In this document: piece by piece, positions 36,457 through 44,841 of the stretch
Numbering within the stretch: the first letter of the stretch is position 1
Layout: each line of letters starts with the position of its first letter
Assembly (NCBI GenBank): GCA_017527495.1
Contig: JAFXPY010000015.1
Location: forward strand, 1 to 59,469
DNA: 59,469 nt
Source: Paludibacteraceae bacterium
GTDB lineage: Bacteria > Bacteroidota > Bacteroidia > Bacteroidales > Paludibacteraceae
Direction of reading: 5' to 3'
The notes under the pieces: generated by a model
Told to the model about the DNA's origin: nothing
What the model saw: only the letters and a program-made list of their open reading frames with translations
The model's database searches: none
Program-made: the position numbers and the translations under genes

Positions 36457-38484
36457 ATGGAATACTACAACAACAGATTATGTGCGACGGTTCAGGATTT
36501 GGCGGGCATTGTGTCGGCTGATACGTTGCGTCAGATGCAACATAGGGGTACTGTGGAGCGTATGCGCCGCGGTTGTTTTGAGTGCGAGGCGTTGTATGTG
36601 GTTGAGAGTATGCCGAGCAAATACAGGGTTGAGGTTTACAGGAAATACCCGGAGAGCCGTCGGACGACAGGCACGGGTTATCTGCTCGATGAGATTATGT
36701 TGGACACGGCTGCCGTGGATTATTTTGAGCGTTACCTGCTACAGGACGGCAGACATCTGACGACCGACAAGCAACAAGAGTATGTGAACAATGCGAGCAT
36801 ACTGAACCGTTGCGGCGATATTCTGAAGGCTCATGCTGACCAGCGCGGCAAGCACGGCAAGGCGATGCTGACGGGTGAGTTCTGGCAGAAAGCCGCTGCG
36901 GCTTTGGACAGGATTGAGGAGATGTGGCCAAACAGTTTGCCACGAAACGCGAAACGGCTTCAGCAGAAGTTCAACGACTACGCGCAGAACGGCTATGAGG
37001 TGTTGGTCAACGGCAGGTTCGGCAACAAGTCGGCGGCGAAGGTCAACAGCGATGTTAAGGCGAGCCTGATACAGGAGTTGCTTGCCGACCGCCGGAATTT
37101 GAACAATGAGCAGGTGTGCATGATGTACAACATTATGGCTGACAAGATGGGTTGGAAGAGTATCACGGCGGGTGCTGTGGGCGAGTGGCGCAAGAAGTTG
37201 AGCCTGACGGTGTATGCCGGTCGTGTGGGTGAGACGAAGTTGCGTGCCAACAAGATGATGCAGGTTAAGCGCAGCCGTCCGACAGCGGCATTGATGCATT
37301 GGAGTGCCGACGGCTGGGATGCTGAGTTGCTGTTCCAACGCACTACGATAAACAAGAAGACGGGACACAGAACGACGACCTACCATAACCGGCTGACGAT
37401 TGTGGTTATTCTTGACACTTGCTGCAACTATCCTATCGGCTACGCTATCGGCGAGGGTGAGAATCCCGGTCTGATTAAGGAGGCGCTTCGCAATGCTGTG
37501 AACCATACGCGCGAGTTGTTCGGCAAGCGTTACAGGACTATGCAGTTCCAGAGCGACCAGTACTCAATCAAGACGATGACCCCGACATACGCCGTTATTG
37601 CCGACAAGGTAACACCGGCTCGTGTGAAGAATGCGAAGGCTAAACCGGTGGAGCCGTATTTCGGTGAGATAAACCGCAAGTACTGCCAGATGATGAAGAA
37701 CTGGTCGGGCTTTGGCATTACGAGTAACAAGGATTTGCAGCCTAATATAGACTTGATGAATAAATACCGCCATGAGTTCCCTGACGAGGAAGGTTGCCGC
37801 AAGCAGTTGGAGAGCATTATGGAGTTGGAGCGTCAGAAGAAGCGCGAGCAGTATATGGCTATGTTCGGCAACCTGAAGCCGGAGCAGTTGCTTGAGTTGA
37901 GCGACGAGCAGTACCTGCTGAATTTCGGTGAGGACACGGGCAGACAGAACGCCATTGAGGGTGCGGGTTTGCGTCCGACGATACTCGGAGTGAAGCGCGA
38001 TTATGATTGTTTTGACGCTCGTTTCCGCGAGTATGAGCATGTGCGTTGGACGGTGAAGTACGACCCGGACGATTTGCAGCAGGTGTTGGCGGTGAACGAG
38101 GACGGCAGTCTGCGATTTATGCTTGAGGCTAAGTATGTTCAGCCGATGGCGTTGGCAGACCGCAAAGAGGGCGACGGCGAGCAGTTGGCTCGCGTGGGTG
38201 CTTTCAACAGGGGTTTGGAGCAGTCGATAGGCGAGCGCAGGGCGAAGGCACAGGAGACGCTGCACACGGCTTTCAGCGGCATACCGGAACTGAACGGCAC
38301 GCTGCATAAGTTGCTGCTGGTGGATAGTGATGGTCAGCACAAGAACCAAAGGAACGCGGGACGGCTGCCGGCTATTGACGAGGCGGAGTATGAGGAAGTT
38401 GAGAACAAAGACCGCTTCGCTGAAAGAGCAAAGACCGCTGCGCTGAAAGATACTGATGATTTGGAATTAACTGATTTATATTAA
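36457..38484 (+). CDS. Mu-like DDE transposase (MuA family)
   Basis: 675 residues. An N-terminal HTH-type region (ATVQDLAGIVSADTLRQMQ) suits end and enhancer binding. The catalytic RNase H-like core has Asp285 (WSADGWD), Asp367 (QFQSDQYS) and Glu399 (KPVEPYFGEINR), spaced as in MuA. A Mu-type C-terminal beta-barrel and tail follow. Catalyses DNA strand transfer for integration and replicative transposition. The very C-terminus (about 647-661) is encoded by two copies of the GACCGC..GCTGAAAG repeat that elsewhere lies between genes. Confidence 0.93.
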   Translation: MEYYNNRLCATVQDLAGIVSADTLRQMQHRGTVERMRRGCFECEALYVVESMPSKYRVEVYRKYPESRRTTGTGYLLDEIMLDTAAVDYFERYLLQDGRHLTTDKQQEYVNNASILNRCGDILKAHADQRGKHGKAMLTGEFWQKAAAALDRIEEMWPNSLPRNAKRLQQKFNDYAQNGYEVLVNGRFGNKSAAKVNSDVKASLIQELLADRRNLNNEQVCMMYNIMADKMGWKSITAGAVGEWRKKLSLTVYAGRVGETKLRANKMMQVKRSRPTAALMHWSADGWDAELLFQRTTINKKTGHRTTTYHNRLTIVVILDTCCNYPIGYAIGEGENPGLIKEALRNAVNHTRELFGKRYRTMQFQSDQYSIKTMTPTYAVIADKVTPARVKNAKAKPVEPYFGEINRKYCQMMKNWSGFGITSNKDLQPNIDLMNKYRHEFPDEEGCRKQLESIMELERQKKREQYMAMFGNLKPEQLLELSDEQYLLNFGEDTGRQNAIEGAGLRPTILGVKRDYDCFDARFREYEHVRWTVKYDPDDLQQVLAVNEDGSLRFMLEAKYVQPMALADRKEGDGEQLARVGAFNRGLEQSIGERRAKAQETLHTAFSGIPELNGTLHKLLLVDSDGQHKNQRNAGRLPAIDEAEYEEVENKDRFAERAKTAALKDTDDLELTDLY

Positions 38485-38641
38485 CAGGGTTTAATGCCTC
38501 GCGTTCGGCAACAAGACCGCGCTGACTGAAAACTCCGTTTTCATTAAAGCGGCTTGTGCCTCCGCTCTCCCCACCACAACAAGTTGTGCCGGGGACCCCT
38601 GATAAAGAACCGACGGCAGCCCATAAAAACAACAAAGAATT

Positions 38642-39523
38642 ATGACAACGAAAGAGAAAGAGATGATCCGCGAGGCGTTGGAAGCCTACGCAGAGCGTAA
38701 AGGCAGTCAGAACAAAGCGGCTGCGAGTATGAAAGGCGTGTCGAGTGCGACAGTCAGTCAGGTGCTTAACGGCAACTGGGAGTTGATAACGGACGACATG
38801 TGGCGCACGATAGCGAGTCAGATTGGCGCGAGCGAGCGCGAGTGGCAAGTGGTGGAGACACGCGGCTACAGGCGTATGACCACGCTGCTGACGGACGCAC
38901 AGCAGAACGCATTGGTAGTGGCTATCACGGGCGATGCCGGCAGCGGCAAGTCGGAGGCTGTGAAGCGCTATGAGCAACAGAACAAGAATGTGTATCACCT
39001 GTGCTGCTCGGAGTTCTGGAACCGCAAGCATTTTATGAACGAGTTGCTTCGCAAGATGGGTATAGAGCACAGCGGCTACACGGTGGCAGAGATGATGGAA
39101 GAGATAGTGCAGGTGCTCAAGAGGCAAGACCACCCGTTGGTGGTGCTTGACGAGGCCGACAAACTGTCAGACCAAGTGCTTTATTTCTTCATCAGCCTGT
39201 ACAACGCATTAGAAGACCGCTGCGGCATAGTGCTTTGCGCGACGCAGTATTTGGAGAAACGCATCAAGCGCGGCATCCGTCAGGAGAAGAAAGGCTACCG
39301 CGAAATATACAGCCGTTTCGGACGGCGTTTTATTCCGCTTCAGGTGGTCAATGCCGATGACATAGCCGCCGTATGTGTGGCCAACGGCGTGACTGACGAG
39401 AGCGACATCGAGAGCGTGATAGCGGAGAGCGACAATGACTTGAGGAGAGTAAAGAGACGCATACATGCGATAAAGACCGCTAACGCTGAAAGAGCAAAGA
39501 CCGCTGACGCTGCAAGACAATAG
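38642..39523 (+). CDS. MuB-like transposition target-selection ATPase
   Basis: 293 residues. N-terminal helix-turn-helix (KAAASMKGVSSATVSQVLNG) and an AAA+ ATPase with Walker A GDAGSGKS (about 99-106) and Walker B LVVLDEAD. In Mu, MuB binds target DNA, delivers it to MuA and confers immunity near the ends. Directly after the transposase gene, separated by a hairpin with CACAAC/GTTGTG arms (38,568-38,594). The last ~20 residues (KTANAERAKTADAARQ) are again encoded by the dispersed repeat. Confidence 0.92.
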   Translation: MTTKEKEMIREALEAYAERKGSQNKAAASMKGVSSATVSQVLNGNWELITDDMWRTIASQIGASEREWQVVETRGYRRMTTLLTDAQQNALVVAITGDAGSGKSEAVKRYEQQNKNVYHLCCSEFWNRKHFMNELLRKMGIEHSGYTVAEMMEEIVQVLKRQDHPLVVLDEADKLSDQVLYFFISLYNALEDRCGIVLCATQYLEKRIKRGIRQEKKGYREIYSRFGRRFIPLQVVNADDIAAVCVANGVTDESDIESVIAESDNDLRRVKRRIHAIKTANAERAKTADAARQ

Positions 39524-39526
39524 ACT

Positions 39527-40168
39527 ATGGGCAAGACTATCACGAATAAGGACTTTCAGAGGATGCGTTTTGAGTGCGCGGAGTTTGACGGCGAGTGGCT
39601 TCGCAGTTTCGGCAAGCCGGAGTTGCGCGGCAGTTGGCTCATCTATGGCGACAGCGGCAGCGGCAAGACGACTTTTAATCTCCAACTTGCGAAATATCTG
39701 ACCAAGTTCGGCCGTGTGGCATACGACACTATCGAGCAGGGCGCGTGCGAGAGTTTCAAGAACGCGTGGTTCGGTTTGGTCAAGATGGACGAGGTAGGCA
39801 GCCGGATAGTGCTGATAGAGAAAGAGACGCTTGCTGAACTGCGTGAACGCTTGCAGAAACGGCGCAGTCCGGAGATTATCTTCATCGACTCGCTGCACTA
39901 TTGGTTGGGCTTCAAGATTAACGACTATATGAGCCTGCTGAACGATTTCCCGCAGAAACTGTTTGTCTTCATCGCTCACGAGAAAGGCGGCGAACCGAAA
40001 GGCGACATGGCTAAATACATACGCTACAACTCGGATGTGAAGATACATGTGGAGCATTTCCGCGCGTTTGTGACGACCCGCTTCGCCAATGCGGAGACAG
40101 GCGACGGCACGGAGCCCTACACCATCTGGGAGGAGAAAGCCAACGAGTATTGGCTGAATAAGGTATAA
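39527..40168 (+). CDS. Second P-loop ATPase (RecA/AAA-like)
   Basis: 213 residues. Walker A YGDSGSGKT (about 43-51), Walker B EIIFIDSLHYW, and a sensor-like VFIAHEKGG. Looks like the single-domain AAA_24/RecA-type ATPases found beside phage transposition or replication genes. Three bases after the MuB stop, hence co-translated. Classical Mu has no counterpart. It may help in transposition or DNA replication; inference only. Confidence 0.75.
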   Translation: MGKTITNKDFQRMRFECAEFDGEWLRSFGKPELRGSWLIYGDSGSGKTTFNLQLAKYLTKFGRVAYDTIEQGACESFKNAWFGLVKMDEVGSRIVLIEKETLAELRERLQKRRSPEIIFIDSLHYWLGFKINDYMSLLNDFPQKLFVFIAHEKGGEPKGDMAKYIRYNSDVKIHVEHFRAFVTTRFANAETGDGTEPYTIWEEKANEYWLNKV

Positions 40169-40209
40169 GACCGCTTCGCTGAAAGAACAAAGATAAAAGA
40201 CATAAGATT

Positions 40210-40695
40210 ATGGCAACAAGAATCAACTATATGGAAAAGCAACTGCGCAAGCAGTATCATATCCTTGCAGGTCAGTTAGGCATGGACGCGGAGCAACGCA
40301 AGGCTTTCCTCTACAGCAACTACAAGGTGGAGAGCAGCGTGGACTTGGACGCTCACCAACTCATCGATGTGGTGCATACCTTGGAGAAAAACTTAGGCAG
40401 CGAGACCGACACATGGCGCAAGCGCGTCATAAAGAGCATAGGCGCATGGCTTCAACTGCAAGGCATAGAGAAAGCCGACCCTGTGGAGAATATGCGCTAC
40501 ATCAAGCAGATTGCCTGCCGCAGCGCACAGACAAGCGCTTTCAACCGCATACCGATAGAGAGGTTGCGCAATATCTACTACACCTTTCTGAACAAGCAGA
40601 AGGACAAGGCGACCATTGAGCGCGTGATGAGCGAGGAACTCAAGCAAATACAGGCAGTCCAGATGCTTAACGGCGGCGTTATGGCGGAGGCGTAA
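40210..40695 (+). CDS. GemA/gp16-like regulatory protein
   Basis: 161 residues with the DUF1018 pattern: YHILAGQLGMDAEQRKAFL near the N-terminus and NRIPIERLRNIYYTFLNKQKD in the C-terminal half. In Mu, GemA and gp16 influence host and phage gene expression and DNA topology. In the early operon of many Mu-like phages this gene sits near Gam, as here. Confidence 0.8.
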   Translation: MATRINYMEKQLRKQYHILAGQLGMDAEQRKAFLYSNYKVESSVDLDAHQLIDVVHTLEKNLGSETDTWRKRVIKSIGAWLQLQGIEKADPVENMRYIKQIACRSAQTSAFNRIPIERLRNIYYTFLNKQKDKATIERVMSEELKQIQAVQMLNGGVMAEA

Positions 40696-40822
40696 AGAGC
40701 AAAGACCGGCTTCGCCTGAAAGAGCAAAGAACGCTGCGCTGAAAGACAAAAGACCGCTGCGCTGAAAGAGAAAAGACAACCATTAAACAACATTTAATAA
40801 CCCATTAAACACCATTTAGATT

Positions 40823-41338
40823 ATGGCAACAAGACAGAAAAAGACCCTGATACAGGGCATTAGTCAGGAACAGGCTAACGAGGCATTTGCTACTTATGCG
40901 AAGGCAGATGCGCAGATTCAGAAAATCAATGCGGAGATAGAGTTGCAGTGCGCCCGTATCCGCGAGAAACAGGCAGACCGTTTGTCGCAGTTGGACGCAG
41001 AGCGCGAACAGGCGTTTGATGTGCTTCAGGCGTATGCGGTAGAGAATCAGGCGGAACTATTCGCCAAAAAGAAGTCGCTCGATATGGCACACGGCACTAT
41101 CGGTTTCCGCACCGGTACTCCGAAACTCAAGACGCTCAAAGGTTTCACATGGGCGAGCGTGCTTCAGATGGTGCGCGAGTTCCTTCCCGGTTATGTACGC
41201 ACGAGCGAGGAGGTGGCAAAAGACAAACTGCTTGCCGACCGCGATGAGGAGGGCATGACCGACAAGATGGCTAAATGCGGCATCACGGTAACGCAGGACG
41301 AGACATTCTATGTCGAGCCAAAGAAAGAGGAGGCGTGA
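40823..41338 (+). CDS. Gam-like host-nuclease inhibitor
   Basis: 171 residues. Long N-terminal helices (QEQANEAFATYAKADAQIQKINAEIE) followed by GTIGFRTGTPKLKTLKGFTW, the Gam signature. Mu Gam is a Ku-like protein that binds DNA ends and blocks RecBCD-type exonucleases. A 127-base leader with three GACCGC..GCTGAAAG-type units separates it from the gemA-like gene. Confidence 0.88.
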   Translation: MATRQKKTLIQGISQEQANEAFATYAKADAQIQKINAEIELQCARIREKQADRLSQLDAEREQAFDVLQAYAVENQAELFAKKKSLDMAHGTIGFRTGTPKLKTLKGFTWASVLQMVREFLPGYVRTSEEVAKDKLLADRDEEGMTDKMAKCGITVTQDETFYVEPKKEEA

Positions 41339-41748
41339 GTGTTTTTGCCACCGCGCAAAATGAACAAACAATATAGCTCTCTTGAAGCGTCGAGAGAGTT
41401 CTTCTAAAAAAATTCATATACAGTAACTGAACAAAGTGCTTGCCGGTGCGCGAGCATAGCAGCACATCTTCACTCACAATTTTTGCATAACAAAGCGTCT
41501 TGCGGTGCGTGAGCATAGCAGCGCGAAATGATTTTTTAGTTTTTATATTCTTTATTTTTTATCATTTTGCAGAGGCATAGCCAAAAGCGATGATAAAATG
41601 TGCAGGCGGTGTGCGAACATAGCCTGCACACCCCTGAGAGCAGCGCACGGGCGCACCTGTTTTTTTCTTTTTAGTGCTTTTTTCATGTGGCAGGCAAGCG
41701 GGTTCGACTCCCGCCTCTCGGACCAAACAGATTAAACAATTTTACATT
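41339..41748. repeat. Repeat-rich gene-free stretch after Gam
   Basis: No gene seen. A ~20-bp motif, CGGTGCG(C/T)GAGCATAGCAGC, occurs near 41,441 and 41,502 and as a variant near 41,607; GGCATAGCC near 41,572 is a fourth relative. TTTTATCAT (from about 41,555) pairs with ATGATAAAA near 41,590. GCGCAAAATGAACAAA at about 41,356 resembles the module before 42,391. The tRNA-like element described separately lies at the right end. Confidence 0.6.
41634..41725 (+). other. tRNA-like element: intact acceptor and T-arm with encoded CCA, no normal D or anticodon arm
   Basis: CTGAGAG (41634-41640) can pair with CTCTCGG (41715-41721) as a 7-bp acceptor stem, followed by A and CCA. The T-arm is GCGGG-TTCGACT-CCCGC (41698-41714), with the canonical loop. 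The middle, about 50 bases, is T-rich, with only GCGC/GCGC and CCTG/CAGG pairs, so it is not a working tRNA. It may be a tRNA relic from recombination or an aminoacylation mimic. Confidence 0.6.
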
Positions 41749-41931
41749 ATGAAGACAAGAGAATTCAATTACAAGCAACCGGCCCTTTGCAAAGACTGCA
41801 AGGGTGCAGGCTTCGTATATGACGGCGAGAGCGACACCGCCATTGTCAAAGAGTGCCCGACCTGCAAAGGCAGCGGCAAGGTGTGGATAACCAAACAAGG
41901 AACAGTAACCATAACACCCTACACAGAATGA
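41749..41931 (+). CDS. Small DnaJ-type zinc-finger protein
   Basis: 60 residues. Two CxxCxGxG motifs (CKDCKGAG about 14-21 and CPTCKGSG about 36-43) form a DnaJ-like zinc ribbon. The start was taken at MKTREFNYK because the longer frame would run back through the tRNA-like element. The stop overlaps the next start as ATGA. Its role in the phage is unknown. Confidence 0.75.
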   Translation: MKTREFNYKQPALCKDCKGAGFVYDGESDTAIVKECPTCKGSGKVWITKQGTVTITPYTE

Positions 41932-42293
41932 CGATAGCAGTAGATTTCGACGGTACGATAGTGGAAAACCAATATCCGCAAATCGGTAAGTTGCAGAGTG
42001 GCGCCAAAGACACCCTGCAACGCCTGCACCGAGAGGGGCACAAGATAATCATTTGGACATGCCGGTCGGGCGAAATGTTGGCAGAGGCGGTGAATTTTCT
42101 CATGGAAAACGAGATACCTTTTGACCGCGTGAACGACAACCTGCGCGAGAATATCGAGCTCTACGGCGGCAATAGCCGCAAGGTGTTCGCCGATGTGTAT
42201 ATCGACGACAAAAATATCTTCAGCGGGCGCTGGAACTGGGACCATATCTACATGTACTTCTTCGGCGACGACGGCTGTGTGACATTTCCGTGA
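41928..42293 (+). CDS. HAD-superfamily hydrolase, short type
   Basis: 121 residues from ATG 41,928, chosen because MTIAVDFDGTIVEN places HAD motif I (DFDGT) right after the start. Motif II is in IIIWTCRSG and a C-terminal motif in DVYIDDKNI. The compact size fits the BT0820-like phosphatases of Bacteroidetes. Substrate unknown; perhaps a nucleotide. Overlaps the zinc-finger gene by 4 bp. Confidence 0.8.
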   Translation: MTIAVDFDGTIVENQYPQIGKLQSGAKDTLQRLHREGHKIIIWTCRSGEMLAEAVNFLMENEIPFDRVNDNLRENIELYGGNSRKVFADVYIDDKNIFSGRWNWDHIYMYFFGDDGCVTFP

Positions 42294-42299
42294 GATTAT

Positions 42300-42383
42300 T
42301 TGTTCATTTGTTCATTTTACAGTTGCGCAAAATGGCCAAATAAATTAAATGACCAAATAAATGATAAAAGTTTCCCACTAATG
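42300..42383 (+). repeat. Module in direct orientation shared with 54,408-54,470
   Basis: TTTGTTCATTT, GCGCAAAATG, CCAAATAAAT, AAATGACCAAATAAAT and GTTTCCCAC occur in this order. The same order, on the same strand, appears at 54,408-54,470. The first part is an imperfect palindrome (ATTTGTTCATTTT with AAAATGGCCAAAT). Both copies stand just left of a hairpin block, although those blocks are inverted relative to each other. Confidence 0.65.
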
Positions 42384-42390
42384 TTCAATA

Positions 42391-42573
42391 GAACTTTTAT
42401 TTAGTTTATACCCCGTAGGGGTTCCCTTTTAATAGCATTAATATTGATAGTCAGCGTTATTTCCCGTTAGGGAATATCTTTTAAATTCATTTTTCGCAAT
42501 AGAAATTCCCTAACGGGAAATCAATGAATAAATATAATCCGCTATTCTATTAAAAGAAAATCGCTACGCGATA
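42391..42573 (+). repeat. Left copy of the 183-bp inverted repeat of hairpins
   Basis: Its reverse complement matches 54,676-54,858 over the same length with about 7 differences by my alignment. It holds small hairpins CCCC-GTA-GGGG, TCCC-GTTA-GGGA, its reverse copy TCCC-TAAC-GGGA, and ATCGC-TAC-GCGAT. It fills the leader of the 42,624 gene. No TAnnTTTG promoter was found in it. Confidence 0.92.
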
Positions 42574-42623
42574 ACATTTAACCATGGAAACTTTAATAAA
42601 TGATAAAATAATAAAATAGAACT

Positions 42624-42920
42624 ATGGCTTATACACGCAAACACTTATTACAGCGCATCCGCGAGGTCAACGAGATATACCTTCGCGAGCATGAGCGCGG
42701 CGTGAGCAACGAATATATCTACGCTCACTATATCCGCAACAAGTATTTCATCAGTCGCGCCACCTTCTACGACTATCTGCGCTGTCCCTACGAGCGTCAG
42801 ATTCAAGAGTTGGATGCACGCGAGAGGCTGAAAAAGATTCAGAATCCGACCATAAACTTTGAGGATTATGACGATAGAACAGATGAGGGACAAGATAGCC
42901 CGTCAGAAGATAGAGATTGA
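42624..42920 (+). CDS. Small helix-turn-helix phage protein
   Basis: 98 residues. VSNEYIYAHYIRNKYFISRATFYDYLRCP (about 27-55) resembles a transposase-type HTH, and the same pattern appears in the 55-residue gene at 50,707-50,874. The acidic C-terminus (DDRTDEGQDSPSEDRD) overlaps the next gene by 53 bases. First gene of the short left late block; it may be a regulator or packaging accessory. Confidence 0.6.
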   Translation: MAYTRKHLLQRIREVNEIYLREHERGVSNEYIYAHYIRNKYFISRATFYDYLRCPYERQIQELDARERLKKIQNPTINFEDYDDRTDEGQDSPSEDRD

Positions 42921-43317
42921 GCGCGCCATCAACGACGACCTGCCGAAGAAAATCGGCAACCGCGTGGTCCGGATGACGAAGCAGAACTTTCAAGAAGAAG
43001 GTTTTTACGGCAAGCGCTGGAAAGAGGTCAAGCGCCGTCAGGGGCACGGCAAACGCGGAGCCGACAGCCGGCGCAAGATACTGACCGGCCGCACAGGCGA
43101 CCTCGGACGCAGCATCAAAGCCAAACCGGAACAGGCGAGTGTTACTGTTTACAGCGACCTGCCATATAGCGCAGCGCATAACGAGGGTACGCAGAACGCC
43201 GGACGCGGCCACAGCACCCGGATACCCCAACGACAGTTCCTCGGCAACCACCCGAAAGTGGAACAAGCCGTCAGAGAAACGATACAAACAGAAATCAATA
43301 AAATACTAAACAAATGA
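42868..43317 (+). CDS. Phage virion morphogenesis protein (Mu gpG family)
   Basis: 149 residues from ATG 42,868; a TTG nine bases upstream is also in frame. NFQEEGFYGKRWKEVKRRQGHGK, ILTGRTGDLGRSIKA, YSAAHNEGTQNAGRG and IPQRQFLGNH are the gpG/tail-completion signatures. In Mu, gpG joins head and tail during assembly. Overlaps both neighbours (53 and 4 bases), so translation is coupled. Confidence 0.88.
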   Translation: MTIEQMRDKIARQKIEIERAINDDLPKKIGNRVVRMTKQNFQEEGFYGKRWKEVKRRQGHGKRGADSRRKILTGRTGDLGRSIKAKPEQASVTVYSDLPYSAAHNEGTQNAGRGHSTRIPQRQFLGNHPKVEQAVRETIQTEINKILNK

Positions 43318-43787
43318 GAGCATTAATTTACAGCGTGATAGAGACAGCCCTTGAAAACCTGACAGAGGACAACGAAAGGCTGATAAAACATATCGACCTG
43401 TTCAACGAGCAGGTGCTACACAGCGAGGAAGAACAGCCGTTTCTGACACCGGCGGTGTTCGTTGAGTTTGCGGCTATCGACTGGCAGAAACAGTTGCACG
43501 GTGTTCGCGAGGCTGTCGTTACGGTGCGACTGCATGTGGTAACAGACACGCGCGTGGGCAAGTGGGCCGATGTGGTGCCGCGTCTTTGCCTGTGCGACGA
43601 CATCAACCGCGCTCTGCACGGACTGAGTTTTGCAGCACCGCAAGAGGTGCCCACACGACGCAACAGCGTGATGAACGACCTGACGCTGCTGCGCTCAATT
43701 ACCGACCACGACTTCGACGAGCTGGCGGACAACATCGAGGAATACCAATGCATGGTTACAGACGCAAGCGCGTATGAGAGGTTTTGA
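43314..43787 (+). CDS. Phage structural protein, tail-terminator-like
   Basis: 157 residues. Directly after the gpG-like gene (ATGA overlap), a position taken in other phages by gp37-type or tail-terminator proteins. The pattern TPAVFVEFAAIDWQKQ, then VTVRLHVVTD and the C-terminal IEEYQCMVTDASAYERF is consistent with that fold. Family assignment is by position and weak pattern. Confidence 0.55.
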   Translation: MRALIYSVIETALENLTEDNERLIKHIDLFNEQVLHSEEEQPFLTPAVFVEFAAIDWQKQLHGVREAVVTVRLHVVTDTRVGKWADVVPRLCLCDDINRALHGLSFAAPQEVPTRRNSVMNDLTLLRSITDHDFDELADNIEEYQCMVTDASAYERF

Positions 43788-43828
43788 AAGGTGAAAATTG
43801 AAAGGTGAAAGGTGAAAGAGCTCCGAAT

Positions 43829-43911
43829 ACTCAGAACACTCAGAAAACTCAGAATACTCAGAACACTCAGAACACTCAGAATACTCAGAATACTCAGAAT
43901 ACTCAGAATAT
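43829..43911 (+). repeat. Decamer microsatellite (ACTCAGAAyA)n
   Basis: Eight copies of a 10-base unit, ACTCAGAACA / ACTCAGAATA / ACTCAGAAAA, between two late genes. Slipped-strand length changes would be expected. Confidence 0.85.
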
Positions 43912-43931
43912 AAACTAAAAATTAAACAATT

Positions 43932-44198
43932 ATGACACAGCTACAACTTGAAGAACTACAGAAAGTTCGCCGCGAGGCTTTCAAGGCTGAAATGACTCGC
44001 ATCACAAAACTTGAAGGTATAACATCTGCAGAGCGCCGCGCATTGCACAAAGCCTGCAAAGAAGACTATCGCCGCAGAAACGAGGAACTGCTAAAAAATC
44101 GACACAGCCACAGAACACAGCATTTTCCAACGCCGGGAAGGTTCAGCGCATCATCTCTTGCGTATCGTCAAAGAAGTATGCGGCAGATTGGCAGTTGA
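43932..44198 (+). CDS. Small phage protein, possibly frameshifted
   Basis: 88 residues as read. The N-terminal two thirds (LEELQKVRREAFKAEMTRITK, then SAERRALHKACKEDYRRRNEELLK) is a convincing charged helical protein. After ELLK the frame passes A AAA AAT, a canonical slippery heptamer at about 44,092-44,098, and the in-frame tail (NRHSHRTQHFPTPGRF) looks less protein-like than the other two frames. Either a programmed shift or a mutation is possible. Unknown function. Confidence 0.45.
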   Translation: MTQLQLEELQKVRREAFKAEMTRITKLEGITSAERRALHKACKEDYRRRNEELLKNRHSHRTQHFPTPGRFSASSLAYRQRSMRQIGS

Positions 44199-44340
44199 AA
44201 CACGCTACGGCCGCTACTCTGACTTCGAGAACGCAAAGATTTGCTTTAGTCTGCAGGGCGGACGCATCGTGCTGACGGTAACAGTCGATGCCAAACTGTC
44301 AGATCTGGAACTCGAGAAACTTGGCGAAACGCTGTTGTAA
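44158..44340 (+). CDS. Second open frame after the slippery site (TTG start or frameshift product)
   Basis: 60 residues from a TTG; the frame is open from 44,095. The protein (VCGRLAVETRYGRYSDFENAK, then GGRIVLTVTVDAKLSDLELEKLG) has good codon structure and a beta-strand/helix pattern, so it is probably translated. It either continues the 43,932 gene after a +1 shift or is a separate short gene. No function recognised. Confidence 0.45.
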   Translation: MRIVKEVCGRLAVETRYGRYSDFENAKICFSLQGGRIVLTVTVDAKLSDLELEKLGETLL

Positions 44341-44404
44341 TCTTCAAATTTTCAAATCTTCAAAATTACGGCGATAGAAAACTTTCGCAAAACGATATCT
44401 GATT

Positions 44405-44821
44405 ATGACCCACGAGCAATACATAGAATATGAAACTGCCCGCCTTGCAAAGCAGGCAGGGTTTGATTGGAAATGTACACAATGTTATTACAATGGAGAG
44501 TTTGATAATGACTACTATGATTCATATAACTTTAACGGAAGTTGCCTTTATCAAATTTCAGCCCCTACTCAATCCGTCCTACAAAGGTGGTTGAGAGAGG
44601 AAAAAGGTTATCATATCTATATATCGCATACATACACTGCGATAGATTGTCAAGTCAAGTCTGTATGGGAAATTCTCTATGAGAAGATGTCGTTTCTCAA
44701 ACCCAACAGCATACTTATACTCGAAGATGATTTAGGTAGAAGTCTTGCGTTTGACACCTACGAAGCCGCTCTTGAGGCAGGCTTGAAAGAATGTTTATCC
44801 TTAATCATCAATGGGCAATAA
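44405..44821 (+). CDS. Conserved Bacteroidales phage/plasmid protein of unknown function
   Basis: 138 residues. The core APTQSVLQRWLREEKGYHIYI (about 57-78) and the final YEAALEAGLKECLSLI match a family I have often seen in Bacteroidales mobile elements with no known role. Last gene of the left late block, 20 bases before the convergent terminator. Base composition is more AT-rich than its neighbours. Confidence 0.6.
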   Translation: MTHEQYIEYETARLAKQAGFDWKCTQCYYNGEFDNDYYDSYNFNGSCLYQISAPTQSVLQRWLREEKGYHIYISHTYTAIDCQVKSVWEILYEKMSFLKPNSILILEDDLGRSLAFDTYEAALEAGLKECLSLIINGQ

Positions 44822-44841
44822 TGCCATAAATTTATAAGACG

